From Methylococcales symbiont of Hymedesmia sp. n. MRB-2018 (GTDB taxonomy: Bacteria; Pseudomonadota; Gammaproteobacteria; Methylococcales; Methylomonadaceae): a stretch of DNA of 42,838 nucleotides. A program made the position numbers and the translations under genes. A model generated the notes under the pieces. That model had not been told where the DNA came from, made no database searches, and was given only the letters and a program-made list of their open reading frames with translations. Shown piece by piece: positions 1 through 8,232 of the stretch (positions are counted from its first letter, which is position 1; every line of letters starts with the position of its first letter). The stretch covers positions 1-42,838 of the forward strand of contig QPIN01000044.1 in assembly GCA_003666385.1 (NCBI GenBank), in the 5' to 3' direction.

Positions 1-41
1 GAAGAAAATCTGATTAAAGCAGGAACTTGAGAGCGAAATTA

Positions 42-404
42 TCATAAATATTTAACTAAGGCGACCACAATACCCGCCGCAATGAAAGTATTAGAAAAAG
101 ACCAAATCATAAATTTATCCATTCTGGAAATCATTGTATCAAAACGCTTATCGACTTGTTCAAATCGCTTATCGACTTGTTCAAACCGCTTATTGATTTG
201 CTCAAAACGCTTGTCCATATCTTCACGCAAAGCAATCATCTCACCTCGTAAGTCTTGCTCCATCTGTGTAATGTGGTTGGTTTGTGCTTTTAACACCAAA
301 ACCATCATTTCTTGTTGATCAATCGACTCATGGTTGGTGATTTTTTCCATCGCCTTACTGGCTTCAGAATCTAACCACCTTTCAAAATAATCGTTATCAA
401 ACAT
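42..404 (-). CDS. Small coiled-coil protein with C-terminal membrane anchor
   Basis: This 120-residue protein of unknown function has three visible parts. Residues 1-55 are acidic and helical. Residues 56-92 hold four near-identical heptads of the pattern DKRFEQ[VI], an ideal coiled coil. A single hydrophobic segment near residues 98-118 ends the chain (IAAGIVVALVKYL). The layout resembles small membrane-anchored coiled-coil proteins of the DUF1640 type, but I make no firm family claim. It would sit in the inner membrane with the coiled coil in the cytoplasm, probably as an oligomer. The ATG at 404 has only a weak ribosome site. It stands alone at the edge of decayed mobile DNA, so cargo status is possible. 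Confidence 0.6.
   Translation of the reverse strand: MFDNDYFERWLDSEASKAMEKITNHESIDQQEMMVLVLKAQTNHITQMEQDLRGEMIALREDMDKRFEQINKRFEQVDKRFEQVDKRFDTMISRMDKFMIWSFSNTFIAAGIVVALVKYL
141..224 (-). repeat. Four 21-bp tandem repeats inside a coding region
   Basis: Four successive 21-bp units (141-161, 162-182, 183-203, 204-224) each encode one heptad of the coiled coil. The middle two are closest to each other, as expected for recent slippage duplication. Copy number could vary between strains. Confidence 0.75.
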
Positions 405-507
405 AGCTTATGTGTAGTTTAAATGTAAATGAATACGATTATACATAAAAAATGGTTCGTGAGTATTGCTCGATAACAAGTCATTTATTTAGAATTTCCC
501 CACCCAA

Positions 508-528
508 CCCTCCCTAACAAAGGGAGGG
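508..528. repeat. GC-rich hairpin (8-bp perfect stem)
   Basis: CCCTCCCT, a 5-nt loop and AGGGAGGG form a perfect stem-loop. No T-run follows on either strand, so an intrinsic terminator is unlikely. It looks like a REP-like intergenic hairpin. Otherwise I see nothing in 405-579. Confidence 0.5.
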
Positions 529-579
529 CTTAAAAAATAAAGGGATGACAGACAAAAATAATTAGGGTGATAATGTAGG

Positions 580-1216
580 GAGACCTCAGTACAACCAACA
601 ACTTTATCCATATTCATTAGGCTTCCCCTATTTTTTCGTCAATTACACTGTTCTTTAGGTCATTTAATACATTAAATCAATTTTATTCTTATTTTTCAGT
701 GGTTTTCCCCGATTTTTGACACATTTACCCCACATAACTTGGCTCTGGTATGCCGTAGAGCGTTAAAAACTTGGCTCCTTTGCGAATGTTCGCAGCCATG
801 GCAGCTAAACCATAAACGGTTGCATTTTTGGCAAGCCCCATAAATCGTGTTCTGCCAAGCCCATAATGTCTCTTGTACGTGGCAAAAGGACGCTCACCAC
901 CTGCTCGGGTGACCGCAATCACTTTGTTACGGGTTTGCTCTTCTTCTGATAAAGGTTTACCCCGATAGCCTTTTCGTTGCACTTGATCGTCAATGCCATA
1001 TTTTGCTAACTTATCTCTGGTCTGTTGTGAGCTATAAGCAGCATCCGCATACAGTGCAGTTTCATCACCTAACAATAAGGTGTCACGCTCTTGAGAATCG
1101 TGAACATTACCAGGCGTCACACTTTGGCGGTGAATAAAGCCATCTTCATCAACACCTGTATGAACAGAAAAACCATAGGTGGACTTTTTGTTACCTCGAC
1201 TATCATTCTTAACTGT
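580..1216 (-). mobile_element. IS5-family insertion sequence remnant (3' half with one terminal repeat)
   Basis: The element keeps one terminal end beginning GAGACCTCAGTACAAC at 580, about 130 bp of non-coding DNA, and the C-terminal part of a DDE transposase (725 to about 1216). The 5' part of the transposase and the other terminus are missing. At about 1216 the sequence switches to an unrelated glycosyltransferase-like gene, so a deletion joined the two. The terminus closely resembles the 18-bp terminal repeats of the MITE at 15874-16015, which links the two elements. Confidence 0.65.
725..1216 (-). pseudogene. IS5-family transposase, C-terminal fragment
   Basis: The translated fragment shows the usual IS5-type DDE core: YGFSVHTGVDEDGFI, then VTPGNVHDS, a DETALYADAAYSS segment with the second catalytic aspartate, and the GGERPFATYKRHYGLGRTRF region carrying the glutamate. 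The N-terminal DNA-binding domain is absent. The reading frame is open into the preceding gene fragment, giving one chimeric frame of 221 residues (725-1390) that starts at an internal ATG of that gene. It is unlikely to transpose. Confidence 0.75.
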
Positions 1217-1515
1217 ATAGTTATTTTCATTGATAATGGGGTTTAAGAGTAAATCATCAGCAATAAAAAAATAATGGCTGTACTCCTCTTTAAAATAGTG
1301 TCTTAATCCTTGAGCAATATAGCCTTGAAAATAATGCGAGCTTTCATAAATTGGTATGACATTATTTTTTTGCCCTTGGTAAAAAGGCATTAAATGATAA
1401 ATATGACTAAACGGTCATGATAAATACGCTCTAAAACCTCAATATTCTCATCATACCGATAATTATAAATAATAATTAAGGCAACCTTTGTTTTGCCAGA
1501 TTGATGATTAGCCAT
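1217..1515 (-). pseudogene. Truncated, frameshifted glycosyltransferase-like gene
   Basis: This is the 5' end of a paralogue of the intact 323-residue gene at 31421-32392. From the ATG at 1513-1515 the frame reads MANHQSGKTKVALIIIYNYR, then loses one T near 1400, which brings a stop. The correct frame resumes at MPFYQGQKNN and runs to INENNY, where homology ends at the IS5 junction. By eye 41 of 58 residues match the paralogue over MPFYQG to NY, including the FIADDLLLNP motif. Two lesions (frameshift and 3' loss) make it non-functional. Confidence 0.75.
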
Positions 1516-1539
1516 AATAATTCCAAATTCAAAAAATAA

Positions 1540-2145
1540 CTAAACTAAACGACTCCACTTTCTACTGCACAAACTTCTAACAAAACCATCCTCACTTAGT
1601 ATTTCATTCCAAGCCTGGCAAGATCGTTAAATAATATCATCATAATCTTGGAATGCGGTATTTGACAAAAACCTTTGTTTTATCTGCTGCCATAGTTGCT
1701 CCACTGGGTTAAGTTCTGGAGAATAAGGCGGTAATGGCAATAGCGTAACATTGTTAAAACAATGAATTGCTTTGGTCATATGCCATCCAGCCCTATCTAT
1801 AATAACTAAAGTTTGCCTATCTTTTGCTGTGGCGTGAGATATTAACCTTAGATGTTCTACCATGCCAGCAGTATTGGCGACTGGTAGCATTAAGTCTAGT
1901 GCTTTATCCTTAGCTGGACATACAGCACCAAAAATGTAGCCGTATTTAAACTGTTGCCGCCTTGTTGCTCTAGGTCTAGTGCCTTTTTCTGCCCACATTC
2001 TGATAATAGAGCCTTGTTGTCCAACTCTACTTTCATCTTGAAACCAAACATCAACTTTGCTTAGGTCTATGTCCGCAGGCAAGACATCTATTGCCTTTTG
2101 TTTGAAGTTTTTTATATAGTGCTTGCACCTCTTTGTCTCTTGAAC
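1540..2145 (-). pseudogene. IS630-family transposase remnant with premature stop
   Basis: The DDE_3 catalytic core is readable: VWFQDESRVG (first Asp), LVIIDRAGWH (second Asp) and LPPYSPELNPVEQLWQQIK (Glu). The N-terminal helix-turn-helix half is missing; the frame opens only after a TGA at 2146-2148, just upstream of the MFS gene. A TAA at 1627-1629 ends the core early, but the same frame continues RSCQAWNEILSEDGF to a TAG at 1540-1542, which is the normal C-terminal tail of this family. The copy is therefore dead at both ends. Confidence 0.75.
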
Positions 2146-2185
2146 TCACATCATAAGTGCAACACGCGTTAGTCGGTAAAAACGG

Positions 2186-2191
2186 TATAAT
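2186..2191 (+). promoter_or_regulatory. Possible -10 box (TATAAT) of the MFS gene
   Basis: A perfect TATAAT lies 7 bp before the ATG at 2198, so transcription from it would begin at or next to the start codon and give a leaderless or near-leaderless mRNA. No good -35 box is visible, and it could be chance in AT-rich DNA. Confidence 0.3.
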
Positions 2192-2197
2192 GCTGGG

Positions 2198-3349
2198 ATG
2201 ACCACTCCCTACTGGCGATTATCCAGCTTTTATTTCTTTTATTTTGCTGCCCTTGGCAGTTTTTTGCCTTATTGGAGTTTGTATTTAGAGCATCTTCATT
2301 TCAATGCTATGGAGATTGGGGAATTATCTGCTTTAATGGTGGCTACTAAAGTGGTTGCACCTAATTTGTGGGGTTGGATTGCTGATCATACAGGCAAACG
2401 TCTTAGGGTGATAAGGGTTGTTTCTTTTTTGGCTGCCGTTATTTTTTCTGGCTTTTTTCAGCATAATTCTTATCTCTGGATTGCAGCCATTACTATTGGC
2501 TTTAGTTTTTTTTGGAATGCAGCATTATCGCAATTTGAGGCAGTTACGTTATTTCATCTCAGAAAGGAGCCACAACGCTATAGCCAGGTTAGGTTGTGGG
2601 GTTCTATTGGTTTTATTGTTAGTGTATTAACAATTGGTCGTTTTATTGACTCGCATAGCATTGATTATTTACCCGAATGGATTATTGCTTTTTTAACCAT
2701 GATTTGGTTGGTGAGTTTAATGATGCCTGAGGTTGATGCTATCCCTCAAAGAGACGTTGGTGGCTTATTTCAAATCATTAAACAGCCTGAAATTATTGCA
2801 TTTTTTGCAGTATATTCATTGTTACAGGTTTCTCATGGGCCTTATTATGTGTTTTATTCTATTTACTTAAATCAGTTTGACTACGCATCTTCAACCATTG
2901 GCTTACTATGGGCATTAGGTGTGGTTGCAGAAGTTTTATTGTTTGTATTTATGAAGCAACTTTTAAAATGGATTTCTTTGAGGCACATCTTGTTAATCAG
3001 TATTATTTTAGCTATCGGTCGCTGGCTATTGATTGCTTTTTTCGTGGATTGTTTTAGCTTAATGGTGATTGCCCAATTACTACATGCAGCTACTTTTGGG
3101 GCTTCACATGTGGTGGCGATTCATTTGTTACATAAATATTTTAGTCAACAACACCAAGGTAGAGGACAAGCACTATACAGTAGCTTAACCTTTGGTCTAG
3201 GCGGTATGATAGGCAGTTTTTGCAGTGGCTATTTCTGGGATATTTATGGATCGTCTTTGGTTTTTGTCATGGCTTCGATTTGTTGTGTTATCGCTTTTAT
3301 GCTGGCTTTTATTTGGGTAGGACGAGAAAACCAAACGGTGAAGCTTTAA
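2198..3349 (+). CDS. MFS transporter, HcaT-like (3-phenylpropionate permease family)
   Basis: The 383-residue protein is an integral membrane permease with about 12 hydrophobic segments. The start (MTTPYWRLSSFYFFYFAALG) and the loop 2-3 motif WGWIADHTGKRLRV match the HcaT/MFS_1-like group, as does the length. Members are predicted proton-driven carriers of small organic acids, and most are uncharacterised; the substrate cannot be read from sequence. The gene begins only about 50 bp after the IS630 remnant, so its upstream region may have been rearranged. No catabolic genes lie nearby. It is separated by about 100 bp from the exbB operon and may be transcribed alone. Confidence 0.75.
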   Translation: MTTPYWRLSSFYFFYFAALGSFLPYWSLYLEHLHFNAMEIGELSALMVATKVVAPNLWGWIADHTGKRLRVIRVVSFLAAVIFSGFFQHNSYLWIAAITIGFSFFWNAALSQFEAVTLFHLRKEPQRYSQVRLWGSIGFIVSVLTIGRFIDSHSIDYLPEWIIAFLTMIWLVSLMMPEVDAIPQRDVGGLFQIIKQPEIIAFFAVYSLLQVSHGPYYVFYSIYLNQFDYASSTIGLLWALGVVAEVLLFVFMKQLLKWISLRHILLISIILAIGRWLLIAFFVDCFSLMVIAQLLHAATFGASHVVAIHLLHKYFSQQHQGRGQALYSSLTFGLGGMIGSFCSGYFWDIYGSSLVFVMASICCVIAFMLAFIWVGRENQTVKL

Positions 3350-3446
3350 AAAATCAGGTGCTAAAAATTATATTCTTTAAGGCTGGTTTCTTTATCAAGG
3401 AAAACCACCTAGAATATTACTAAATTATAATTACAGGGTATGTTAA

Positions 3447-4061
3447 GTGGTTGATTTGATAAAAAATGGTGGCTGGTTAATGCTACCAATTATATTGTGT
3501 TCAATTGGTGCCATGGGAATTGTGGCTGAACGTTTCTGGTCGTTACAACGGAAAAAAATTCTGCCACCCAAATTAGTGGCACAAATATGGCGTATGGAAA
3601 AGGATCAAAAATTAAATGAACAGTCATTAAAACGTATAAAATTAAACTCACCATTAGGTGCGATACTTGCAGCCGGTTTATTAAATCGACATCATGGTCG
3701 AGAAATGATGAAAACAAGTATTGAAGAAGCGGGTAGACAGGTTGTTCATGAGTTGGAACGATTTTTAAATCCATTAGGAACTATTGCGTCAATAACACCC
3801 TTGTTAGGGCTATTAGGCACTGTTGTGGGGATGATTAAAGTATTTACTGCGATCATGTTTCATGGTGTTGGTGATCCAGGTATTTTAGCTGGAGGAATTT
3901 CAGAGGCATTACTAACCACGGCGGCAGGATTGACAGTAGCCATTCCTAGTCTTATTTTTCATCGTTATTTTGACCGTCTGGTTGATGAGTATGTGTTGAA
4001 TATGGAAGAAGATGCTTTAAAACTCATTGATGTGATGGCAGGTGACCGAGAGGAATATTAA
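3447..4061 (+). CDS. exbB: ExbB/TolQ-type proton channel protein
   Basis: This 204-residue member of the MotA/TolQ/ExbB family has one N-terminal membrane segment (LMLPIILCSIGAMGIVAERF) and two C-terminal ones around LGTIASITPLLGLLGTVVGMI and AGGISEALLTTAAGLTVAIP, the conserved channel core. With ExbD it forms the inner-membrane motor that drives TonB- or TolA-like partners using proton flux. The start is a GTG at 3447 with an ACAGGG ribosome site; the nearby ATG at 3440 is out of frame. It overlaps exbD by one base. No tonB gene is in the window. The order exbB-exbD-lpxK-Trm112-kdsB is known from Pseudomonas, suggesting a link to envelope biogenesis. Confidence 0.85.
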   Translation: MVDLIKNGGWLMLPIILCSIGAMGIVAERFWSLQRKKILPPKLVAQIWRMEKDQKLNEQSLKRIKLNSPLGAILAAGLLNRHHGREMMKTSIEEAGRQVVHELERFLNPLGTIASITPLLGLLGTVVGMIKVFTAIMFHGVGDPGILAGGISEALLTTAAGLTVAIPSLIFHRYFDRLVDEYVLNMEEDALKLIDVMAGDREEY

Positions 4062-4495
4062 TGAATTTTCCCAGAACTAAGAGACCACCTCTTGAAATCA
4101 CCCTAACACCAATGATTGATGTAGTATTTTTGTTATTGATTTTTTTTATGGTGACAACCACATTTAATCAGCAGGCTGAGTTAAAAATAAACTTGCCAAA
4201 AGCCAAAGGCACACAGGCTGAAGCGGCTGAAAAAATGATTGTTCTTACTATTAATGCGAACGGTACTTATTTTATTTCAGGTGATGACGGTATTCCTCAT
4301 CAATTGATTAACCAGAAAAAAGCAACCTTAATGCGGGCATTAATACAGGCAGCAGGTGAATCTCGTAAAATTCCTTTTATTATTAGTGCCGATGGTAAAA
4401 CACCACATCAAGCAGTGGTAACTGCACTAGATGTTGCCAGTAATTTAGGCTTTAGCCGTATTACTTTTGCTACCAAAAGTGTGATTGGGGAATAA
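4061..4495 (+). CDS. exbD: ExbD/TolR-type biopolymer transport protein
   Basis: The 144-residue protein has a short cytoplasmic start, a single membrane helix at about residues 15-37 and a periplasmic domain. The helix carries the conserved proton-binding aspartate (Asp20, in LTPMIDVVFLLLIFFMV), followed by the periplasmic fold with the pattern ISADGKTPHQAVVTALD. It partners the upstream ExbB, with which it overlaps (TAATG), implying coupled translation. Length and motifs are normal for the family. Confidence 0.88.
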   Translation: MNFPRTKRPPLEITLTPMIDVVFLLLIFFMVTTTFNQQAELKINLPKAKGTQAEAAEKMIVLTINANGTYFISGDDGIPHQLINQKKATLMRALIQAAGESRKIPFIISADGKTPHQAVVTALDVASNLGFSRITFATKSVIGE

Positions 4496-4496
4496 T

Positions 4497-5498
4497 ATGA
4501 AAAAAAGCTTTTCACGCTGGTTACAGGATGAATGGTATAGGGAAATGTATATTTCAGCCTTTTTTATGCCTATATCCATGTTGTATGCTGATTTTATCCG
4601 TTTTAGGTCATTCCTTTATAATATTGGCATACGGAAAAAACACAAAATAGCTGTACCCGTTATAGTCGTTGGTAATATTACGCTGGGAGGTACGGGTAAA
4701 ACGCCATTAATTCTTTGGCTGGCGCGGTTTTTGAGAGAAGAAGGGTATAAACCAGGCATTATCAGTCGAGGTTATGGCGGAGAATCTGCAACATGGCCAC
4801 AGTGGATTGATGAACAAAGTAAAGCGGATCAAGTGGGTGATGAAGCAGTGCTGATGAAGCAACAAGCTGATTGTCCAATAGTTGTAGGGCCAAAACGTGT
4901 TAAAGCAGCTCAGCTATTATTGGATAAATCTAATTGTAATATCATTTTATCGGATGATGGCTTGCAACATTATGCTTTAAAACGAGATATTGAAATTGCA
5001 GTGATTGATGGTGAAAGGCGTTTTGGCAATGGCTATATGTTACCTTGTGGGCCTTTAAGAGAACCTATTGAAAGATTACAAAAGGTTGATTTGGTTATCG
5101 TTAATGGTATTGCAGAAGAAGAGAATGAATTTGCTATGATTGTCGAAGGTGATTTAGCCGTTAATTTAGTTAATAAAGAAGAAAAATTATTAGATGAATT
5201 TAAAAAGCAGGATTGTCATGCTCTTGCAGGGATAGGCAACCCTAAGCGTTTTTTTAATTTACTTGAGAAGGAAGGGATTTTGCTGGAATGTCATGCCTTT
5301 CCTGATCATCATCAATTCATTGCTGAAGATATCAGCTTTGAAGGTGATGATAAGCCTGTTTTGATGACAGAAAAAGATGCGGTTAAATGTATGGACTTTG
5401 CCACAGATAAACATTGGTACGTCCCTATTAAAGTACAACCAGAGCAACTGTTTATAGATAAACTATTGAAATTGATAAAAGAGAAAATACGTGGATAA
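4497..5498 (+). CDS. lpxK: Tetraacyldisaccharide 4'-kinase LpxK
   Basis: LpxK phosphorylates the 4' position of the tetraacyl-disaccharide 1-phosphate precursor, yielding lipid IVA in lipid A synthesis, at the inner face of the inner membrane. The N-terminal amphipathic/membrane helix (residues 5-45) precedes the Walker A loop [14 protein letters not shown] (about 58-71). Further family motifs follow: [34 protein letters not shown] and the late [10 protein letters not shown]. The ATG at 4497 gives 333 residues and sits a few bases after GGGGAA; a TTG 12 bp upstream is less likely. It lies one base after exbD and overlaps the following small gene by 8 bp. Confidence 0.93.
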   Translation: MKKSFSRWLQDEWYREMYISAFFMPISMLYADFIRFRSFLYNIGIRKKHKIAVPVIVVGNITLGGTGKTPLILWLARFLREEGYKPGIISRGYGGESATWPQWIDEQSKADQVGDEAVLMKQQADCPIVVGPKRVKAAQLLLDKSNCNIILSDDGLQHYALKRDIEIAVIDGERRFGNGYMLPCGPLREPIERLQKVDLVIVNGIAEEENEFAMIVEGDLAVNLVNKEEKLLDEFKKQDCHALAGIGNPKRFFNLLEKEGILLECHAFPDHHQFIAEDISFEGDDKPVLMTEKDAVKCMDFATDKHWYVPIKVQPEQLFIDKLLKLIKEKIRG

Positions 5499-5679
5499 AA
5501 AGTTATTGGATATTTTGGCTTGCCCTTTATGTAAAAGTGCTTTGATTTATAAACAAAAGGAGCAAGAGTTAATATGTAAAGTGGATCGTTTAGCATTTCC
5601 TATCAGAGATGAAATTCCGGTGATGCTGGAAGATGAAGCGCGAGAGCTATCGGTTGATGAAGTAGATGCTTTAGCATAA
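5491..5679 (+). CDS. Trm112-like zinc-ribbon protein (YcaR/UPF0434)
   Basis: The 62-residue protein matches the UPF0434/YcaR family: [14 protein letters not shown], an [21 protein letters not shown] core and an acidic C-terminus. Only one CPxC pair is present, as in bacterial homologues. Eukaryotic and archaeal Trm112 activates methyltransferases; the bacterial role is unclear. The gene starts with GTG inside the end of lpxK and leads into kdsB, a standard gammaproteobacterial arrangement. Confidence 0.85.
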   Translation: MDKKLLDILACPLCKSALIYKQKEQELICKVDRLAFPIRDEIPVMLEDEARELSVDEVDALA

Positions 5680-5701
5680 GTTACCCCTTATTGTTGAAAA
5701 T

Positions 5702-5744
5702 AGAGGGCAATCTAAGTAGTTACGGAGTAGGCTGAGTAGTTACA
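5702..5744 (+). repeat. Copy of a 43-bp dispersed repeat upstream of kdsB
   Basis: These 43 bp match 7076-7118 with two differences. The copy ends GCTGAGTAGTTACA, 17 bp before the kdsB start. In the other orientation it begins GTAACTACTCAGC and contains a second degenerate GTAACTACTTAGA, so it is a half-element of the inverted-repeat element at 6961-7117. It may affect kdsB expression. Confidence 0.7.
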
Positions 5745-5761
5745 ATGGCATTTAAAGCATT

Positions 5762-6547
5762 ATGAAAAAACCTTTTAAAGTGGTTATACCTGCTCGTTAT
5801 GGATCCACACGCTTACCAGGTAAACCACTACTCAATATCGCAGGAAAACCAATGATTGCCCATGTTTGTCAGCGTGCTACGGAAGCAAATGCTGACGAAG
5901 TGGTTGTGGCAACTGATGATCAGCGGATTTTTGATAATGTTACAAAGCTAGGTATCAAAGTGGTGATGACGGATATTAATCATCAAAGCGGTACAGAACG
6001 GATTAATGAAGTGGCAAGCCAGATGGCTTGGCAAGATGATGATATCATCGTTAATGTACAAGGTGATGAACCACTCATTCCATCTGCCTATATTAAAGAG
6101 GTTGCTCATGCTTTAGCTAGTCAAACTCAGGCTGGTATCGCCACCTTGGCATCCAGAATATTGGATGATACCGAATTATTTAATACCAATGTAGTAAAAG
6201 TCGTATTAGACCGAGATGACTATGCATTGTATTTTAGTCGAGCTGCGATTCCCTGGAATCGAGATAGCTTTACTGCAAATTCAGCTGAATTATCTGATTT
6301 AATGCCCTATCTTCGACATATAGGGATGTATGCTTATACGGTTAAGTTTTTAAAGAGCTATTGTTCATGGCAACCGTCGGTGCTTGAAACTGTAGAATCT
6401 TTAGAACAATTAAGAATTTTATGGCAGGGCGAATCTATTCTGGTAAAAACAGTTGATATTGCTCCTGAAGCGGGCGTCGATACGCAAGCCGATTTAGAGC
6501 GTGTTGAGAGAGTCGTATTGAATGCAACAACTATAACTAAGGTCTAA
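5762..6547 (+). CDS. kdsB: 3-deoxy-manno-octulosonate cytidylyltransferase KdsB
   Basis: KdsB activates Kdo with CTP to CMP-Kdo, the donor for the inner core of LPS, in the cytoplasm. At 261 residues it is slightly longer than the E. coli enzyme (248). Family motifs are in place: VVIPARYGSTRLPGKPLL (nucleotide binding), VVVATDDQRI, SGTERINEV, VNVQGDEPLIP and the C-terminal VDTQADLERVE. It is the last gene of the exbB-lpxK group but separated from the Trm112-like gene by an 82-bp gap holding a dispersed repeat, which may interrupt the ancestral operon. Confidence 0.93.
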   Translation: MKKPFKVVIPARYGSTRLPGKPLLNIAGKPMIAHVCQRATEANADEVVVATDDQRIFDNVTKLGIKVVMTDINHQSGTERINEVASQMAWQDDDIIVNVQGDEPLIPSAYIKEVAHALASQTQAGIATLASRILDDTELFNTNVVKVVLDRDDYALYFSRAAIPWNRDSFTANSAELSDLMPYLRHIGMYAYTVKFLKSYCSWQPSVLETVESLEQLRILWQGESILVKTVDIAPEAGVDTQADLERVERVVLNATTITKV

Positions 6548-6608
6548 TTAAACTCGACTTTTCAGTATAAAAGTTGTTTGATTGATAGCAGTATGACTCA
6601 AGGTTGAT

Positions 6609-6638
6609 GTATACTTCGCGTGGTCACGCGAAGTATAC
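6609..6638. repeat. Perfect 14-bp inverted repeat downstream of kdsB
   Basis: GTATACTTCGCGTG, two bases and its exact reverse complement make a 30-bp palindrome, foldable as a 12-bp stem with a TGGTCA loop. No T-run follows, so a Rho-independent terminator is doubtful. It could be a transcript-end stabiliser or a protein-binding palindrome. Confidence 0.6.
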
Positions 6639-6765
6639 CTGCTGATTCTAGTGCGTAATATATGGAAATTGTTAAAGACTCAATTGAATCTATTCAAGTT
6701 TATTCGTCTTTGAATGGTCTGGACTGTAGCGTACAAAACTGAAAAATAATAAACTTCAAATTTTA

Positions 6766-6954
6766 ATGAATAGTATTGTTCTCTATCTAATCGCTATTGT
6801 TTTAATTTCAGTCATCATTGCCTGGCTGATCAGTCACTCAAAGCAAGCAGAAAAAGCAGTTAAAATAATGACTTTTATGATTTATTTCTGGTTAAGTGCA
6901 TTTGTTCAATTGATCGTTTTTGCTTTACTTTATCATTACAAAATATTAGCTTAA
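6766..6954 (+). CDS. Small two-helix membrane protein, hypothetical
   Basis: Sixty-two residues with two clear membrane helices (about 3-22 and 35-57) separated by a basic loop SHSKQAEKAVK. I do not recognise a family. There is no strong ribosome site before the ATG, and the gene lies between a palindrome and the repeat element at 6961, only 6 bp from the latter. Hydrophobic hairpin proteins of this size can be real but can also be chance in AT-rich DNA. Confidence 0.4.
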   Translation: MNSIVLYLIAIVLISVIIAWLISHSKQAEKAVKIMTFMIYFWLSAFVQLIVFALLYHYKILA

Positions 6955-6960
6955 TTGTTC

Positions 6961-7117
6961 GTAACTACTCAGCTTACCCTCTATTTTGTCCAATAGCCGC
7001 GTTGAAAGTGCTCATTTACACCTGTAAACTCCGCGCTTTCGCCTTGCTCTTGAACGCCTTTATCTTGAATAGAACAGAGGGCAATCTAAGCAGTTACGGA
7101 GTACGCTGAGTAGTTAC
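6961..7117. mobile_element. 157-bp MITE-like element with 13-bp terminal inverted repeats
   Basis: The element begins GTAACTACTCAGC and ends with its exact complement GCTGAGTAGTTAC. Just inside, both ends share a second block (CCCTCTATTTTGT at the left, CCCTCTGTTCTAT at the right read inward). The centre holds a nested hairpin: GCG..GAAAG pairs with CTTTCGC around TTTACA-CC-TGTAAA. It encodes no protein. A half copy lies at 5702-5744. Its right end overlaps the last codon of queG: the TAAC in the terminal repeat supplies the TAA stop. No target duplication is obvious. Confidence 0.6.
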
Positions 7118-8172
7118 AGTTGTTTTAAAGCCCACTTTACATGTTCCTTGACAATATCTGAAGAATGATTCTGTTTTTCTAATAACGCCTGTCTTGTAGA
7201 CTCTGTTGATTTACTATTTCCCAGTGCAATTGCAATATTTCTAAGCCAGCTAATATAGCCAATACGTCTAATGGCAGAGCCTTCCATTTTTTTTAAAAAT
7301 TCTGGCTTAGTCCAAGAGAAAAGCTCAGTTAATTGAACATTGTTTAAGTTATGGCGAGGATTATAGTCAATTTCTGTGGTTAGTTTGGCAAACCGGTTCC
7401 ACGGACAGATTAACTGACAATCATCGCAGCCATAAATACGATTACCCATAGCTACTCTGAATTGTTCTGGGATAGAACCTTTTAATTCAATAGTGAGATA
7501 GGAAATACAACGGCGAGCATCGACTTGATAAGGAGCAACAATGGCTTGAGTAGGGCAGATATCTAAACAGGCTTTGCACTGACCACAATGTGCAGAAGAT
7601 TTTGTGTCTATAGGAAGGTCAATGTCGGTATAAATTTCACCCAGAAAAAACCAAGATCCCGCTTTACGATTAATCAGATTAGAATGTTTACCAATCCATC
7701 CTAATCCCGCTTTTTCGGCAATCGCTTTTTCTAAAACAGGGGCACTATCAACAAAGGCACGATAACCAAAACAGCCAATTTCAGATTCAATTTGACTAGC
7801 TAGTTTCTGTAAACGATGAGGTAAAATTTTATGGTAATCTCTGCCAAGTGCATAGCGAGAGATAAAAGCGTCAACAGGGTTGTCTAAATTAGCAACCATC
7901 TTTTCTGCCGCTTCTGGCAGATAGTCCATACGAACTGAGATAATACGAGTTGTGCCTGATTTTAATAGAGCAGGGCGACTACGTTTAAGACCATGCTTAA
8001 ACATATAATCCATTTTTCCATGGAAACCTTTGTCAACCCAGTTTTGCAAATGCTTTTCAGCAAAATTCAAATCGGTATCGCTAATACCTACTTGCTGAAA
8101 ACCCAGCTCTTTACCCCATTTTTTTATTTTTATCGCAAGATCTATATTAGGGTGTTGTTGATTATTATCCAT
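7114..8172 (-). CDS. queG: Epoxyqueuosine reductase QueG
   Basis: QueG reduces epoxyqueuosine to queuosine in tRNA using cobalamin and two [4Fe-4S] clusters, in the cytoplasm. The 352 residues carry the N-terminal cobalamin-binding region (LGFQQVGISD, KHGLKRSRPALL), VDSAPVLEKAIAEKAGLGWIGKH, the ferredoxin-type motif CGQCKACLDICPTQAI and the second cluster segment CDDCQLICPWN. A C-terminal HEAT-like tail ends KEHVKWALKQL. E. coli QueG is 379 residues, so the tail is a little short, and the stop codon falls in the terminal repeat of the adjoining element. Tgt, the base-exchange enzyme of the same pathway, is at 19423. Confidence 0.93.
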   Translation of the reverse strand: MDNNQQHPNIDLAIKIKKWGKELGFQQVGISDTDLNFAEKHLQNWVDKGFHGKMDYMFKHGLKRSRPALLKSGTTRIISVRMDYLPEAAEKMVANLDNPVDAFISRYALGRDYHKILPHRLQKLASQIESEIGCFGYRAFVDSAPVLEKAIAEKAGLGWIGKHSNLINRKAGSWFFLGEIYTDIDLPIDTKSSAHCGQCKACLDICPTQAIVAPYQVDARRCISYLTIELKGSIPEQFRVAMGNRIYGCDDCQLICPWNRFAKLTTEIDYNPRHNLNNVQLTELFSWTKPEFLKKMEGSAIRRIGYISWLRNIAIALGNSKSTESTRQALLEKQNHSSDIVKEHVKWALKQL

Positions 8173-8232
8173 GAAATGTAGCTATAAAAAATAGTTATTC
8201 TGTTGATAAAAGTAGCCTGTCCCCGTTATTCC

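Noticed and set aside
141..224. Tandem repeat as a CRISPR array
   Set aside because: The units are contiguous with no spacers and encode protein heptads. No CRISPR array or cas gene is seen in the window.
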